DNA of 64,000 nucleotides, taken from JBLZUR01 sp048565625. GTDB taxonomy: Bacteria > Pseudomonadota > Alphaproteobacteria > Sphingomonadales > Sphingomonadaceae. Made by a program: the position numbers and the translations under genes. Positions 35,530-42,686 of this stretch are shown piece by piece (the stretch's first letter is position 1; every line of letters starts with the position of its first letter). The stretch is taken from contig NZ_JBLZUR010000002.1 in the NCBI RefSeq assembly GCF_048565625.1, positions 806,001 to 870,000 of the forward strand, written 5' to 3'. A model generated the notes under the pieces. The model was not told the DNA's origin. It searched no databases and was given only the letters and a program-made list of their open reading frames with translations.

Positions 35530-38172
35530 TCAGAACTTCACGCGGACGCGGCCGTACCAGAAGCCGCCGTTCATGCCGAAGGGGCCGCCGCTGCGCGGAT
35601 AGACCTGACCGTCGGCGGTGCCGCCGGTGATCGGGTAGATCGGGTTGTCGACCGTATTCTTGATCTTGTCCGGATAGTTGTTGAACAGGTTCGTCGCGCC
35701 GACCGAGAGCGTATAGTGATCGGACAGGGTGTAGCTGACGTCGATGTCGGTGGTGAATTCGGAACCGAACTTGTCGCCCGGATAGTCCTGTTCGGTGGAC
35801 CATGACGAGTAGAAGTTCTCCCGGACGGTCAACGTGAAGTCGCCGATCGAGTAGACGCCCGAAGCGTTCAGCCGGTGCCGAGGCGAGTAATGGCTGATGT
35901 CGTAGATGCGGGCATCGTTGATCGCGACGGGATTGTGACTGGTCACCTTGTTCTTGTTGTAGTTGTACGCGATCGTCAGGTTGAGAGGATTGTCGAGGGC
36001 GTTGATCTTGTAGTTGGCGACGACGTCGACGCCGCGCGTGCGCGTGTCGAAGCCGTTGGTGAAGTAGTTGACGTCGCCGCCCTCGCCAACTGCCGCCAAC
36101 GCAGGTTGCGCGATCAGGTCCGCCGCCGTCACGCCGAAGGACGAGGTGATGCTGATGCGGTTGCGGACCTTGATCTGATAGGCGTCGATGGTGACGGTGA
36201 AGTCGGTCATCGGTTCGAGCACGAGGCCGAGGCCGTAGTTGGTCGATTTCTCCGGCTTGAGGCCGACAGCGCCGAAATACTGAGCGATCGGGCTGTCGAC
36301 CGGGTAGGTGCCGGTCTGGACCTGAACGCCAGCGCTGAAGGAGGTGGTGAGGATCTCGGTCGCGGCCTGGCCTGGCGATGGCGCGTGGAAGCCGGTGCCG
36401 ACCGTGCCGCGCACCGAGACCCCGGGGGTCGCCTTCCACAGCGCGTTGATCTTACCGACCTTGGCGCTGCCGAAGGTGTTGTAATGTTCGTAGCGCCCCG
36501 CCGCGCCGAGGGTGAGCGTGTCGGTGACGTCCGCCTCGACGCTGAGATAGCCGCCCCAACTCTTCTGGGTGGTCGTGCCGGCGGAGTTGGGGCTGGTGCC
36601 GCCATAGCCGCTGGCGCCAGGGGACATGCTGACGGTCGAGTCGAGCACGAAGACACCCGGCGCGGTTTCGACGTAAAGCGGCTGCGTGCTGTACGGGCCG
36701 ATACCGTAGGATTGTTCGTCGCCCGCCGTCGAGGTGTAGGACTCGCGGCGGAACTCGCCGCCGAAAGCGATGGTGATCGGGCTGGCGAGGCCGGCATCGA
36801 CCTCATAGGTGAAGTCGGCGTTGGCGTTGAACTCCTTCTGGATCAGCTTGCCGAACTTGAACTCGGTCTGAGACAGCGGTCCGTAGGACGCGTTCAGCGA
36901 CTGGTACATCGACAGGTCTAGCGAATTGCGGGCCAGTGAGGCGGACAGGTCGTAGCGCAGGTCCGACACCTCGCCCTTTACGCCGAGCACGCCATAGGCC
37001 TGATCCTTCACGCCGACGAAGCGGGGGGTGAAACCGGCCGGATAGAGCGAGCTGAAGTTGAAGACGTTGCTGTCCTTGATGAAGCCGCCGGCCGCGCAGG
37101 TGACGCTGCCCGGCGGGCAGGGCGTCAGGTAGACGGGATGGGCGAAGGCACCGTTCATGCCCAGGCTGTGCGAGACGCCGCCCTCATCCACGAAGGTGCC
37201 GGAGATCGGCGGGCGATAGTTGAAGCTTTGGTCCGCCTTCGAATGGGCGAGATTGCCGAAGAAATAGATCTGCGCGTAATCCGCGACGTCGAAGCCGGTA
37301 TTGAACATCAGCTTGTAGCCGTCGGTCGGTGACGAGCCCCAGATCTGCGCCGGCCCCGGATAGTTCGGGATCTGATCGGCAAGGCCGGGATTGTTCTCGG
37401 CCAGGAGTGCCGCCAGCGGGCGGGTGACGCCGCGGCTGGTGCCGTTGTCGTCGAAATACTCACCGGCGAAGGTGATGAAGCCGGCATCGCCCACGGGGAG
37501 GCCAACGCTGGCCGCGAACTGCTTGCTCTCTCCGTCCCCGCCATTGTCGTAGAACTGGCCGTAGCGGGCCGTCGCCTCGAAATGCGGATCGGTGCGCAGG
37601 CTGTAGTTGAGCACGCCGGCGATCGCGTCAGAGCCGTATTGGGCGGTCGCACCTTCGCGCAGCACCTGAAGATTGCCGATCGCGATCGAGGGAATGAGCG
37701 AGATGTCGGCGCCCTGCGAACCGATCGACAGCGCAGTGTCGCCGCCGCCCGCGACCTGGACCAAGGCGGAGCGGTTGAAGCGCTTGCCGTTGATCATGAC
37801 GAGGATCTGATCGGCGGGCAGGCCGCGCAGGGTGGGCGAGCGCACGAAGGTCGACGCGTCGGAAATGGTGTTCTGGCCCACCGAGAAGGAGGGCACGATG
37901 TTGCGCACGACGTCGAGCATGTCGGCGGCCGGCTGCGTGGTCAGTTCCTGCGCGCTGATCACGTCGACCGGGGAGGCCGAGTCGGTCAGGCTGCGGTCGA
38001 GGCGGCGAGTGCCGAGGACGACGATTTCAGAAGCGGATGCGCCGTCCTCGGCCTGTGGCGCGGGTCCTGCCTCACGCGGGCTTTCCGGCGTGGTCTGCGC
38101 AGAGGAGGCGGCGGCGCTGCCGAGCAGCGCCACGGCCAGCGCTGCATGCGAGATCATCGATCTTGTAATCAT
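35530..38172 (-). CDS. TonB-dependent receptor
   Basis: The 880-residue protein has a signal peptide (MITRSMISHAALAVALLGSA, cleavage after ASSAQ or so), a TonB-box-like EIVVLGTRR, a plug domain (SPVDVISAQELTTQPAADML, GLPADQILVMINGKRFNRSA, LREGATAQYGSDAIAGVLNY) and a 22-strand-type barrel ending GRVRVKF with terminal Phe. It imports an unknown ligand across the outer membrane using TonB energy. The start at 38172 is preferred because GGGGGAG precedes it. It is divergent from the RidA/amine oxidase/cytochrome genes, which suggests an amine ligand; this is inference. Confidence 0.93.
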   Translation of the reverse strand: MITRSMISHAALAVALLGSAAASSAQTTPESPREAGPAPQAEDGASASEIVVLGTRRLDRSLTDSASPVDVISAQELTTQPAADMLDVVRNIVPSFSVGQNTISDASTFVRSPTLRGLPADQILVMINGKRFNRSALVQVAGGGDTALSIGSQGADISLIPSIAIGNLQVLREGATAQYGSDAIAGVLNYSLRTDPHFEATARYGQFYDNGGDGESKQFAASVGLPVGDAGFITFAGEYFDDNGTSRGVTRPLAALLAENNPGLADQIPNYPGPAQIWGSSPTDGYKLMFNTGFDVADYAQIYFFGNLAHSKADQSFNYRPPISGTFVDEGGVSHSLGMNGAFAHPVYLTPCPPGSVTCAAGGFIKDSNVFNFSSLYPAGFTPRFVGVKDQAYGVLGVKGEVSDLRYDLSASLARNSLDLSMYQSLNASYGPLSQTEFKFGKLIQKEFNANADFTYEVDAGLASPITIAFGGEFRRESYTSTAGDEQSYGIGPYSTQPLYVETAPGVFVLDSTVSMSPGASGYGGTSPNSAGTTTQKSWGGYLSVEADVTDTLTLGAAGRYEHYNTFGSAKVGKINALWKATPGVSVRGTVGTGFHAPSPGQAATEILTTSFSAGVQVQTGTYPVDSPIAQYFGAVGLKPEKSTNYGLGLVLEPMTDFTVTIDAYQIKVRNRISITSSFGVTAADLIAQPALAAVGEGGDVNYFTNGFDTRTRGVDVVANYKINALDNPLNLTIAYNYNKNKVTSHNPVAINDARIYDISHYSPRHRLNASGVYSIGDFTLTVRENFYSSWSTEQDYPGDKFGSEFTTDIDVSYTLSDHYTLSVGATNLFNNYPDKIKNTVDNPIYPITGGTADGQVYPRSGGPFGMNGGFWYGRVRVKF

Positions 38173-38798
38173 TAAAGCTCCCCCGTTGAAGACAACCTCC
38201 AGGAGCCTCTCCGTCAAAGCTGCGGTCGATTGCCGCCTGCTTCGATACGCCAACGAACAGCCCTCCGCCGGACAAGTCGTCCGCCACGGAAGCATCAATC
38301 AACCGGACGCCTCATCTTCGCTTCAAGCGAAGGGAGGCGCGATCGGGCAGTCTCTTCGATAAGAGTCGATGCTATGTTGCAGATTGCCGCGACGACAAGA
38401 GGATTCGTGAAAGAAAAATGACTCCCCGCACCGACGGGTAGGAGAGTGATGTTTTTGTCACATGGTTGACACATGTATTCGATGCGGCATCATGAGTCGG
38501 AATCCGGGCCGGAAAGGTATCCGGACTGGAGAGACTCGAAACTGTTGTTGCCATAACTCCGTTCGGGACTCCGTTCCGAGCGGCCGGCTTAAGCTCGACT
38601 GTATCGCGGTGGGTGCCTATTCCTTGTTCATGAGGGTGCGTATTTCATGTGCAGATGTCCGCCGCTTAATCAGGCCTGTGCCGCTTCGACGAGTTTTGGC
38701 CGTGCCATTGTCGCCGAAAGATGAAAGAGTGGCGCGCCGGCCAAGCCATATGGCGGGGCCGCTGCCATGACCTTGCGATTGCGAGAGGAGACGCTTGA
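38173..38798. other. 626-base divergent intergenic region
   Basis: It separates the TonB receptor from the RidA gene. Apart from an inverted repeat over a -35-like TTGACA (38460-38476), no convincing ORF was found: short frames lack ribosome sites and protein-like composition. Its length suggests two promoters with regulatory input. A lower-GC patch with A/T runs is seen at 38400-38460. Confidence 0.6.
38460..38494 (+). promoter_or_regulatory. Possible promoter/operator for the RidA-amine oxidase-cytochrome genes
   Basis: Inverted repeat ACATG (38460-38464) / CATGT (38472-38476) flanks TTGACA at 38466-38471, a perfect -35 hexamer; a weak -10 candidate (CATCAT) follows about 17 bases later. 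The distance to the RidA start is about 300 bases, so a long leader or a second promoter is implied. Confidence 0.35.
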
Positions 38799-39287
38799 AT
38801 GAACAAGTTCCTTGGTGCCGCCGCCGCGCTTTTCTTCGCCGGTTCGGCCAATGCGGCGGAGATCGTCCGCCATTCCGCCGGCGCGGAGGCGATCATCCTG
38901 GAAGGGGTGACGGTGCCCGCCGGCAGCGAGACGCTGTACCTGAGCGGCCAGCTTGCCGATCCGATCGACCCGACGAAGAAGACGACCGCCGAGGATTACG
39001 GCGACACGCATACACAGGCCATTTCAACGTTCAAGAAGATCAAGGCCTCGCTGGAAAAGCATGGCTACAGCATGGGCGATGTCGTCAAGCTGACGGTCTT
39101 CGTCGCGGGCGACCCGAAGTTGGGCGGCAAGCTCGACTTCAAGGGCTTCAACGACGCCTACAAGATGTTCTTCGGAACGGCAGAACAGCCGAACAAGGTC
39201 GCGCGTTCGACTGTGCAGGTCGCGGCGCTGGTGCAGCCGCAATATCTGATCGAGATCGAGGCGACGGCGGTCAAGGCGCCGAAATAG
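38799..39287 (+). CDS. RidA-family protein with signal peptide (exported imine deaminase-like)
   Basis: The 162-residue protein starts with a signal peptide (MNKFLGAAAALFFAGSANAA, cleavage near NA-AE). The rest is a YjgF/RidA domain: LYLSGQLADPIDPT, HTQAISTFKKIKASLEKHGY, DVVKLTVFVAG and ARSTVQVAALVQPQYLIEIEATA. RidA proteins hydrolyse reactive enamines/imines; the catalytic-type Arg is present in ARSTVQV. Most RidA proteins are cytoplasmic, so the signal peptide is notable. The ATG follows GAGAGGAGACGC. It is first in a set with the amine oxidase (47 bases on) and cytochrome c. Confidence 0.9.
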   Translation: MNKFLGAAAALFFAGSANAAEIVRHSAGAEAIILEGVTVPAGSETLYLSGQLADPIDPTKKTTAEDYGDTHTQAISTFKKIKASLEKHGYSMGDVVKLTVFVAGDPKLGGKLDFKGFNDAYKMFFGTAEQPNKVARSTVQVAALVQPQYLIEIEATAVKAPK

Positions 39288-39334
39288 CCCGCGCCGGCCA
39301 CTCAGTCCATTCCGACAAGGAAGGTGTTTCCGAC

Positions 39335-40903
39335 ATGACCATGAGCCGCCGGTCGTTCCTGACCAATCTCAGCGCGATCGGCGGAACGGCGCTGCTGTTC
39401 GCGGGCATGAAGGCGTTCGGCATGGACGTCGCCTCCGCCGTCACGGCACCACCGCCGCTGGAAGGCGGGGGCAAGGGCAAGACGGTGGTCGTGCTCGGCG
39501 CGGGCGTGGCGGGGCTGACCGCTGCCTATGAACTGGGCAAGGCGGGCTATGACGTGACGGTGATCGAGGCGCGGGCTTTCGCAGGCGGCCGGGCGCAGAC
39601 CGCGCGCAAGGGGTTCCAGCTGACCGAGCTGACCGGCCAGTCGCAGACCTGCGATTTCGACGAGGGCCTGTACATCAACCACGGACCCTGGCGCATCCCG
39701 TTCCACCAGCGATCCACGCTCCACTATATCCGCGAGTTCGGTATCGAGCTGGAGCTGTTCAACAACGACAACGACAACAGCTACATCTATTCGACCAAGG
39801 GCAGCGGGCCGCTGGCCAACCGGCCGGTGCGCAAGGCGGAGATCGCGGCGGATGCGCGCGGGCATTCGGCCGAGATCCTGGCGAAGGTGGTGGGGGCGGG
39901 CGCGCTGGACCAGCAGTTCAGCGCCGCCGACCGCGAGCTGTTCATCGAGTACCTCGCGACGGAGGGTTACCTCGACCTCAAGGACAAGAGCTATTCCGGG
40001 ACCGAGGGGCGCGGCTGGATCACCAAGCCGGGCGCGGGGCTGAACGGAGGCGTGCCGTCAAAGCCCCATGCGATGAAGGACGTGCTCGATTCGCAGGCCT
40101 GGCGGGTGCTGTCGTCAGTGTCGAACTGGGACCAGCAGCATACGATGTTCCAGCCGAAGGGCGGGATGGACCGGCTGCCCAAGGGCTTTGCGGAGCGGAT
40201 CGGCGACAAGATCCGCTATTCGACCGAGATCGAGAAGATCCGGCAGTCCGCCAAGGGCGTCACCGTCAGCGTGGTGGATGCGACCGGCAAGCGCGGGACG
40301 GTGACGGCGGATTATTGCATCAACACCATTCCATTGTCCGTCCTGAAGATGATCGACAACGGCATGTCGCCGCAACATCAGGCGGCGATGGACGGCGTGT
40401 CCTATGCGCCGGTCGGCAAGATCGGCCTGCAGATGAAGCGAAGGTTCTGGGAAGAGAACCACTGGATCTACGGCGGCCATGTCTACACCGACTTCGGCGA
40501 GATCGGCTCGATCTCGCTTCCTTCGACCGATTGGCTGGGCAAGAAGGGCGTGCTTCTCGGCTATTACAACTTCATCGGCGATGCGGCGAAGGTGAGCGCG
40601 CTGAGCCCGGCCGACCGGGCGAAGTTCGCGGTCGATTTCGGGCAGAAGATCTTCCCCGAATATGCCGAGAGCTACGAGAACGCCTTCTCGGTCGCCTGGC
40701 ACCTGGTGAAGTACAATCTGGGCGGCTGGGCGCAGTGGACGGAAGAGGCGCGGGCGCGCGACTATCCGGTGCTCCTCCGCCCCGACCGCCGCATGTACCT
40801 GGCCGGCGAGCATATGAGCCATATCGGCGGATGGCAGGCGGGCGGCATCGAGAGCGCATGGATGCAGATCGACGCGCTGCACCGGCAGGCCTCGGCGGCG
40901 TAG
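39335..40903 (+). CDS. Tat-exported flavin monoamine oxidase
   Basis: The 522-residue protein begins MTMSRRSFLTNLSAIGGTAL, a twin-arginine signal (SRRSFL), followed by the FAD Rossmann motif VVVLGAGVAGLTAAYELGKA (GAGVAG at 55-60, Glu at about 79) and GGRAQTA. The C-terminal FAD block is MYLAGEHMSHIGGWQAGGIE. The fold is that of flavin amine oxidases (MAO/NicA2 group), which oxidise amines to imines. NicA2 is known to be periplasmic and to pass electrons to a cytochrome c rather than O2. Here a RidA gene precedes and a cytochrome c gene follows after 14 bases, so the same mode is likely. Substrate unknown. Confidence 0.9.
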   Translation: MTMSRRSFLTNLSAIGGTALLFAGMKAFGMDVASAVTAPPPLEGGGKGKTVVVLGAGVAGLTAAYELGKAGYDVTVIEARAFAGGRAQTARKGFQLTELTGQSQTCDFDEGLYINHGPWRIPFHQRSTLHYIREFGIELELFNNDNDNSYIYSTKGSGPLANRPVRKAEIAADARGHSAEILAKVVGAGALDQQFSAADRELFIEYLATEGYLDLKDKSYSGTEGRGWITKPGAGLNGGVPSKPHAMKDVLDSQAWRVLSSVSNWDQQHTMFQPKGGMDRLPKGFAERIGDKIRYSTEIEKIRQSAKGVTVSVVDATGKRGTVTADYCINTIPLSVLKMIDNGMSPQHQAAMDGVSYAPVGKIGLQMKRRFWEENHWIYGGHVYTDFGEIGSISLPSTDWLGKKGVLLGYYNFIGDAAKVSALSPADRAKFAVDFGQKIFPEYAESYENAFSVAWHLVKYNLGGWAQWTEEARARDYPVLLRPDRRMYLAGEHMSHIGGWQAGGIESAWMQIDALHRQASAA

Positions 40904-40917
40904 GGGAGCATCGGGCG

Positions 40918-41307
40918 ATGAGGGGGATCTTCGGGGCGGTCGCGGGTGCGGTGGCGCTGCTGGGTGCGACGGCGGGTGGTGCTGCGGCCCGCGGCGCGGC
41001 GGTGTTCGCGAACAACTGCGCGGCGTGCCATCAGGCGAACGGCAAGGGGATACCGGGCGCCTTCCCGGCGCTGGCGGGCGACAAGTTCGTGACCGGTGAT
41101 CCGCGCGCGGTGGCGCTGACCCTGCTCAACGGCCGGGGCGGGATGCCCGCATTCGCCGAGGTGCTGAAGGACGACGAGCTGGCGGCGGTGGCGAACTATA
41201 TCCGCTCGACCTGGGGCAACAAGGCCGCGCCGGTGCCGCCGGCCTTGTTCGCGGCGGGGCGCAAGGGCGGTAAGGCGATCCTGTCGCGGCCGATCCCGGC
41301 GCATTGA
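40918..41307 (+). CDS. Class I c-type cytochrome
   Basis: The 129-residue protein has a signal peptide (about residues 1-25, GAVAGAVALLGATAGGAAA), one heme-binding CAACH at residues 34-38, and a probable axial Met in GRGGMPAF, followed by LKDDELAAVANYIRSTWGN. It is a soluble periplasmic mono-heme electron carrier. It lies directly after the amine oxidase, as CycN does with NicA2 in the nicotine system, and is the likely electron acceptor. Its end is 9 bases from the end of the convergent esterase gene. Confidence 0.9.
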   Translation: MRGIFGAVAGAVALLGATAGGAAARGAAVFANNCAACHQANGKGIPGAFPALAGDKFVTGDPRAVALTLLNGRGGMPAFAEVLKDDELAAVANYIRSTWGNKAAPVPPALFAAGRKGGKAILSRPIPAH

Positions 41308-41316
41308 GGCGCGGGA

Positions 41317-41970
41317 TCAACGTGTGCGAGGCAGCGCCTTCTTCACCGCGGGAAGCATGAGGCGGAGGTTGGCGGCGACGCCTTTTGCGTTGGGGTGGAT
41401 GCCGTCGGGCTGGGTGAGCGCCGGGTTGCCGGCGGAGGCTGCCAGGAAGAACGGGTAGAGCGGGACGGCGTGGCGCTTGGCGAGCATGGGGTAGATGTCC
41501 TCGAACCGGCGGCGATAGGCAGGGCCCAGATTGGGGGCGGCGCGCATTCCGGCGAGGAGGACCGGGATGTTGCGGCGCTTCAGCTCGGTGAGGATCTGGT
41601 CGAGGGTCTTGGCGGTCTGCGCCGGGGGCAGGCCGCGCAGCATGTCGTTGGCGCCGAGTTCGACGATGACGAGGTCGGGTTTCACCTTGAGCCCACGCAG
41701 GCCCCAGCGGAGGCGTGCCCAGCCCTGCGCGGCGGTGTCGCCGGAGATGCCGCCGTTGCGGACGGTGACGGGCAGGCCATCCTTGCGGAGCGCGGCCTGA
41801 AGCTGGGCGGTGAAGCCATCGCGCGGGGGCAGGCCGTAGCCGGCGGTGAGGCTGTCGCCGAACGCCCAGATGGTGAGCGGGGCGGGCGCCGCGAAAGCGG
41901 GACCGGCGACCAACAGCGCAAGGGCGTAGACAAGGCCGGAAAACAGCCCATATCGCCTGAACAGTGACAT
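41317..41970 (-). CDS. GDSL-family arylesterase/thioesterase (TesA-like)
   Basis: The 217-residue protein has a signal peptide (SLFRRYGLFSGLVYALALLV...AFA) and SGNH hydrolase blocks: IWAFGDSLTAGYGL (nucleophile Ser), VRNGGISGDTAAQGWARL (Gly), IVELGANDMLRG (Asn), and DGIHPNAKG (Asp-His). This corresponds to TesA-type periplasmic lysophospholipase/thioesterase/arylesterase. The ATG at 41970 has GGAGGAGAAGG upstream and lies within the start region of the divergent ABC gene, overlapping it by 7 bases. Confidence 0.92.
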   Translation of the reverse strand: MSLFRRYGLFSGLVYALALLVAGPAFAAPAPLTIWAFGDSLTAGYGLPPRDGFTAQLQAALRKDGLPVTVRNGGISGDTAAQGWARLRWGLRGLKVKPDLVIVELGANDMLRGLPPAQTAKTLDQILTELKRRNIPVLLAGMRAAPNLGPAYRRRFEDIYPMLAKRHAVPLYPFFLAASAGNPALTQPDGIHPNAKGVAANLRLMLPAVKKALPRTR

Positions 41971-42686
41971 CCGCCTTCTCCTCCGCACCCGACGCGCCCG
42001 AACCCGTTAGCACCGTCATCGCGGCGCGTAACGTCACGCTGACGCTGGGGCGGGGAACGGCGGCGGTCGAGATCCTGCGCGGCATCGATCTTACGGTGAC
42101 GGCGGGGGAGACCGTGGCGCTGCTGGGGCCGTCGGGATCGGGCAAGTCTTCGCTGATGGCGGTGCTGTCCGGGTTGGAGCGGCCGAGCGGCGGGGCGGTA
42201 GAGGTGACGGGCCTCGATTTCGCGCGGCTGGACGAGGATGCGCTGGCGATCGCGCGGCGCGGGCGGATCGGGCTGGTGTTGCAGGCCTTCCACCTGCTGC
42301 CGACGATGACCGCGCTGGAGAATGTCGCGGTGCCGCTGGAGCTGGCGGGCGAGGGCGACGCCTTTGCGCAGGCGGAGGCGGAGCTGGTCGCGGTGGGGCT
42401 TGGCCACCGCATCCACCATTATCCGGCGCAGCTTTCCGGCGGGGAGCAGCAGCGGGTGGCGATCGCCCGTGCGCTGGCACCGAGGCCGCAGCTGATCTTC
42501 GCCGACGAACCGACCGGCAATCTGGACGGCAAGACGGGTGCCGCGATCATGGACCTGCTGTTCGCGCGGCGGGAGGAGGCGGGGGCGACCCTGTTCATCA
42601 TTACCCATGACCCGCAGCTGGCCGAACGCTGCGGCCGGGTGATCGCGCTGGCCGACGGGCGGATCGTTTCCGACCAGCGGCGATGA
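41964..42686 (+). CDS. ABC transporter ATP-binding protein (YbbA/LolD-like)
   Basis: The 240-residue ATPase has Walker A GPSGSGKSS, Q-loop LVLQAFHLLPTM, signature LSGGEQQRVAIARAL and Walker B LIFADEPTGNLDG with H-switch ITHDP. It is of the MacB/LolD/YbbA type that works with FtsX-like permeases in extracting molecules from the membrane. The start is GTG at 41964, overlapping the divergent esterase start; no other start codon occurs before the conserved region. The permease gene overlaps it by 4 bases. The YbbA/YbbP pair next to TesA is a known conserved neighbourhood. Confidence 0.92.
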   Translation: MTSAFSSAPDAPEPVSTVIAARNVTLTLGRGTAAVEILRGIDLTVTAGETVALLGPSGSGKSSLMAVLSGLERPSGGAVEVTGLDFARLDEDALAIARRGRIGLVLQAFHLLPTMTALENVAVPLELAGEGDAFAQAEAELVAVGLGHRIHHYPAQLSGGEQQRVAIARALAPRPQLIFADEPTGNLDGKTGAAIMDLLFARREEAGATLFIITHDPQLAERCGRVIALADGRIVSDQRR

